The notes beneath the pieces are model-generated. The model had not been told where the DNA came from and ran no database searches. It saw nothing but the letters and a program-made list of their open reading frames with translations. A stretch of DNA of 64,000 bases from Micromonospora purpureochromogenes (GTDB lineage Bacteria > Actinomycetota > Actinomycetes > Mycobacteriales > Micromonosporaceae). The translations under genes were made by a program, and so were the position numbers. This document shows, piece by piece, positions 63,598 through 64,000 of this stretch; position 1 is the stretch's first letter, and each line of letters begins with the position of its first letter. The stretch spans positions 6,262,001 to 6,326,000 of the forward strand of contig NZ_LT607410.1 of NCBI RefSeq assembly GCF_900091515.1. The letters are read 5' to 3'.

Positions 63598-63603
63598 ACG
63601 CTA
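63598..63603 (-). promoter_or_regulatory. -10 box of leaderless MFS promoter
   Basis: TAGCGT on the minus strand, seven bases before the GTG. Confidence 0.55.
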
Positions 63604-63648
63604 CAAGCGCCTGGCCGGTGCCCCGCCCGGGGTGAGAGGCAGCTCTCG

Positions 63649-64000
63649 TCAGCGGACGCTGCGGGCGAACTGCCGGGCGGCCCAGATGACGCCGGCGATC
63701 GCGAGGACCGCGGTGATGGTCAGCCCCTGCCAGACCTTGTCGTTGCCCAGGTCCCCGGCGAAGAGCGCGCGGGTGCCGTCGACCGCCCAGGAGAACGGGT
63801 TCCAGTCGGCGATGCCCTGCAGCCAGCCGGGGGCGAAGGTGAGCGGCAGCAGGATGCCGGAGAGCAGCAGCACCGGCTGGGCGACGGTGTTCATCAGCGG
63901 GGCGAGCGCGTCCTCGCTCTTGACCTTGAGCGCGACACCGTAGGAGACGGCCGAGGTCATCAGCGCGATCAGGGCGAGCATCAGGTACGCCAGCAGCAGG
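63649..64000 (-). CDS. ABC-2 type exporter permease (5' part outside window)
   Basis: The last 117 or so codons of a DrrB-like permease: LLLAYLMLALIALMTSAVSYGVALKVKSEDALAPLMNTVAQPVLLLSGILLPLTFAPGWLQGIADWNPFSWAVDGTRALFAGDLGNDKVWQGLTITAVLAIAGVIWAARQFARSVR. The segment LSGILLPLTFAPGWLQGIADWNPFSWAVDGTRAL is the usual end of the daunorubicin-resistance-type family. The start and the ATPase gene, if adjacent, lie to the right. Confidence 0.88.
   Translation of the reverse strand, partial: LLLAYLMLALIALMTSAVSYGVALKVKSEDALAPLMNTVAQPVLLLSGILLPLTFAPGWLQGIADWNPFSWAVDGTRALFAGDLGNDKVWQGLTITAVLAIAGVIWAARQFARSVR

Overview
This window looks like chromosomal DNA from a high-GC actinobacterium of the family Micromonosporaceae, probably Micromonospora or a close relative. 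The base for this is the very high G+C, GTG starts, a large set of leaderless genes with TANNNT boxes 6 to 8 bases before the start codon, AccE/Maf/BirA-type gene content, GTP-type PEPCK, and intergenic inverted repeats of the kind I associate with Micromonospora. The genus call is inference. I saw no rRNA or tRNA gene and no CRISPR array.

Layout. 1-14.2 kb: mfd (cut by the left edge), an AraC-type regulator, a variant cyclase-family hydrolase, an LD-carboxypeptidase, a membrane protein, ppc with a strong terminator, a Gly-rich membrane protein, a solo TnpB element lying between that gene and rmuC. 14.2-22.2 kb: two tandem secreted subtilases with near-identical leaders and terminators, followed by a DUF5818-like lipoprotein; a broken 3' piece of that lipoprotein gene sits between the proteases. 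22.2-29.9 kb: ispH, xseA-xseB, two tandem LppX/LprG-like lipoproteins, a DUF4245 protein, glpX and a YdcZ-type transporter. 29.9-36.9 kb: a divergent epimerase/TetR pair with twin palindromic operators, a TrxR-like flavoprotein, a rhomboid protease, a secreted transglycosylase-like protein with a Crp-like site upstream, PhoH and two small unknown proteins.

37.2-48.6 kb: an XRE-type regulator split by a 917-bp IS5-type element (ATT target duplication; the intact protein can be read across the junction), a small membrane protein, otsB, a Z-prenyl transferase with a geranylgeranyl-reductase-like protein, strong 26-bp inverted repeats, a membrane protein, pckG, two GtrA proteins, a PH-domain protein and birA. 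48.7-61.5 kb: accD5, then accE and maf much further on than in other actinobacteria; the gap holds an ECF sigma/anti-sigma pair, a frameshifted ketopantoate reductase, an M50-like protease, a frameshifted Uma2 nuclease, a GH25 lysozyme, a Ser/Thr kinase, and (between accE and maf) a three-gene module of two type VII-like substrates and a mycosin-like protease. 61.5-64 kb: an O-methyltransferase, a 31-bp tandem repeat, an MFS transporter and the 3' part of an ABC-2 permease.

The main themes are central carbon metabolism at the PEP node (ppc, pckG, glpX), cell-envelope and secreted hydrolases, acyl-CoA carboxylase biotinylation (birA, accD5, accE), and genome change: tandem duplication, two transposable elements, two single-base frameshifts and a split conserved cluster.
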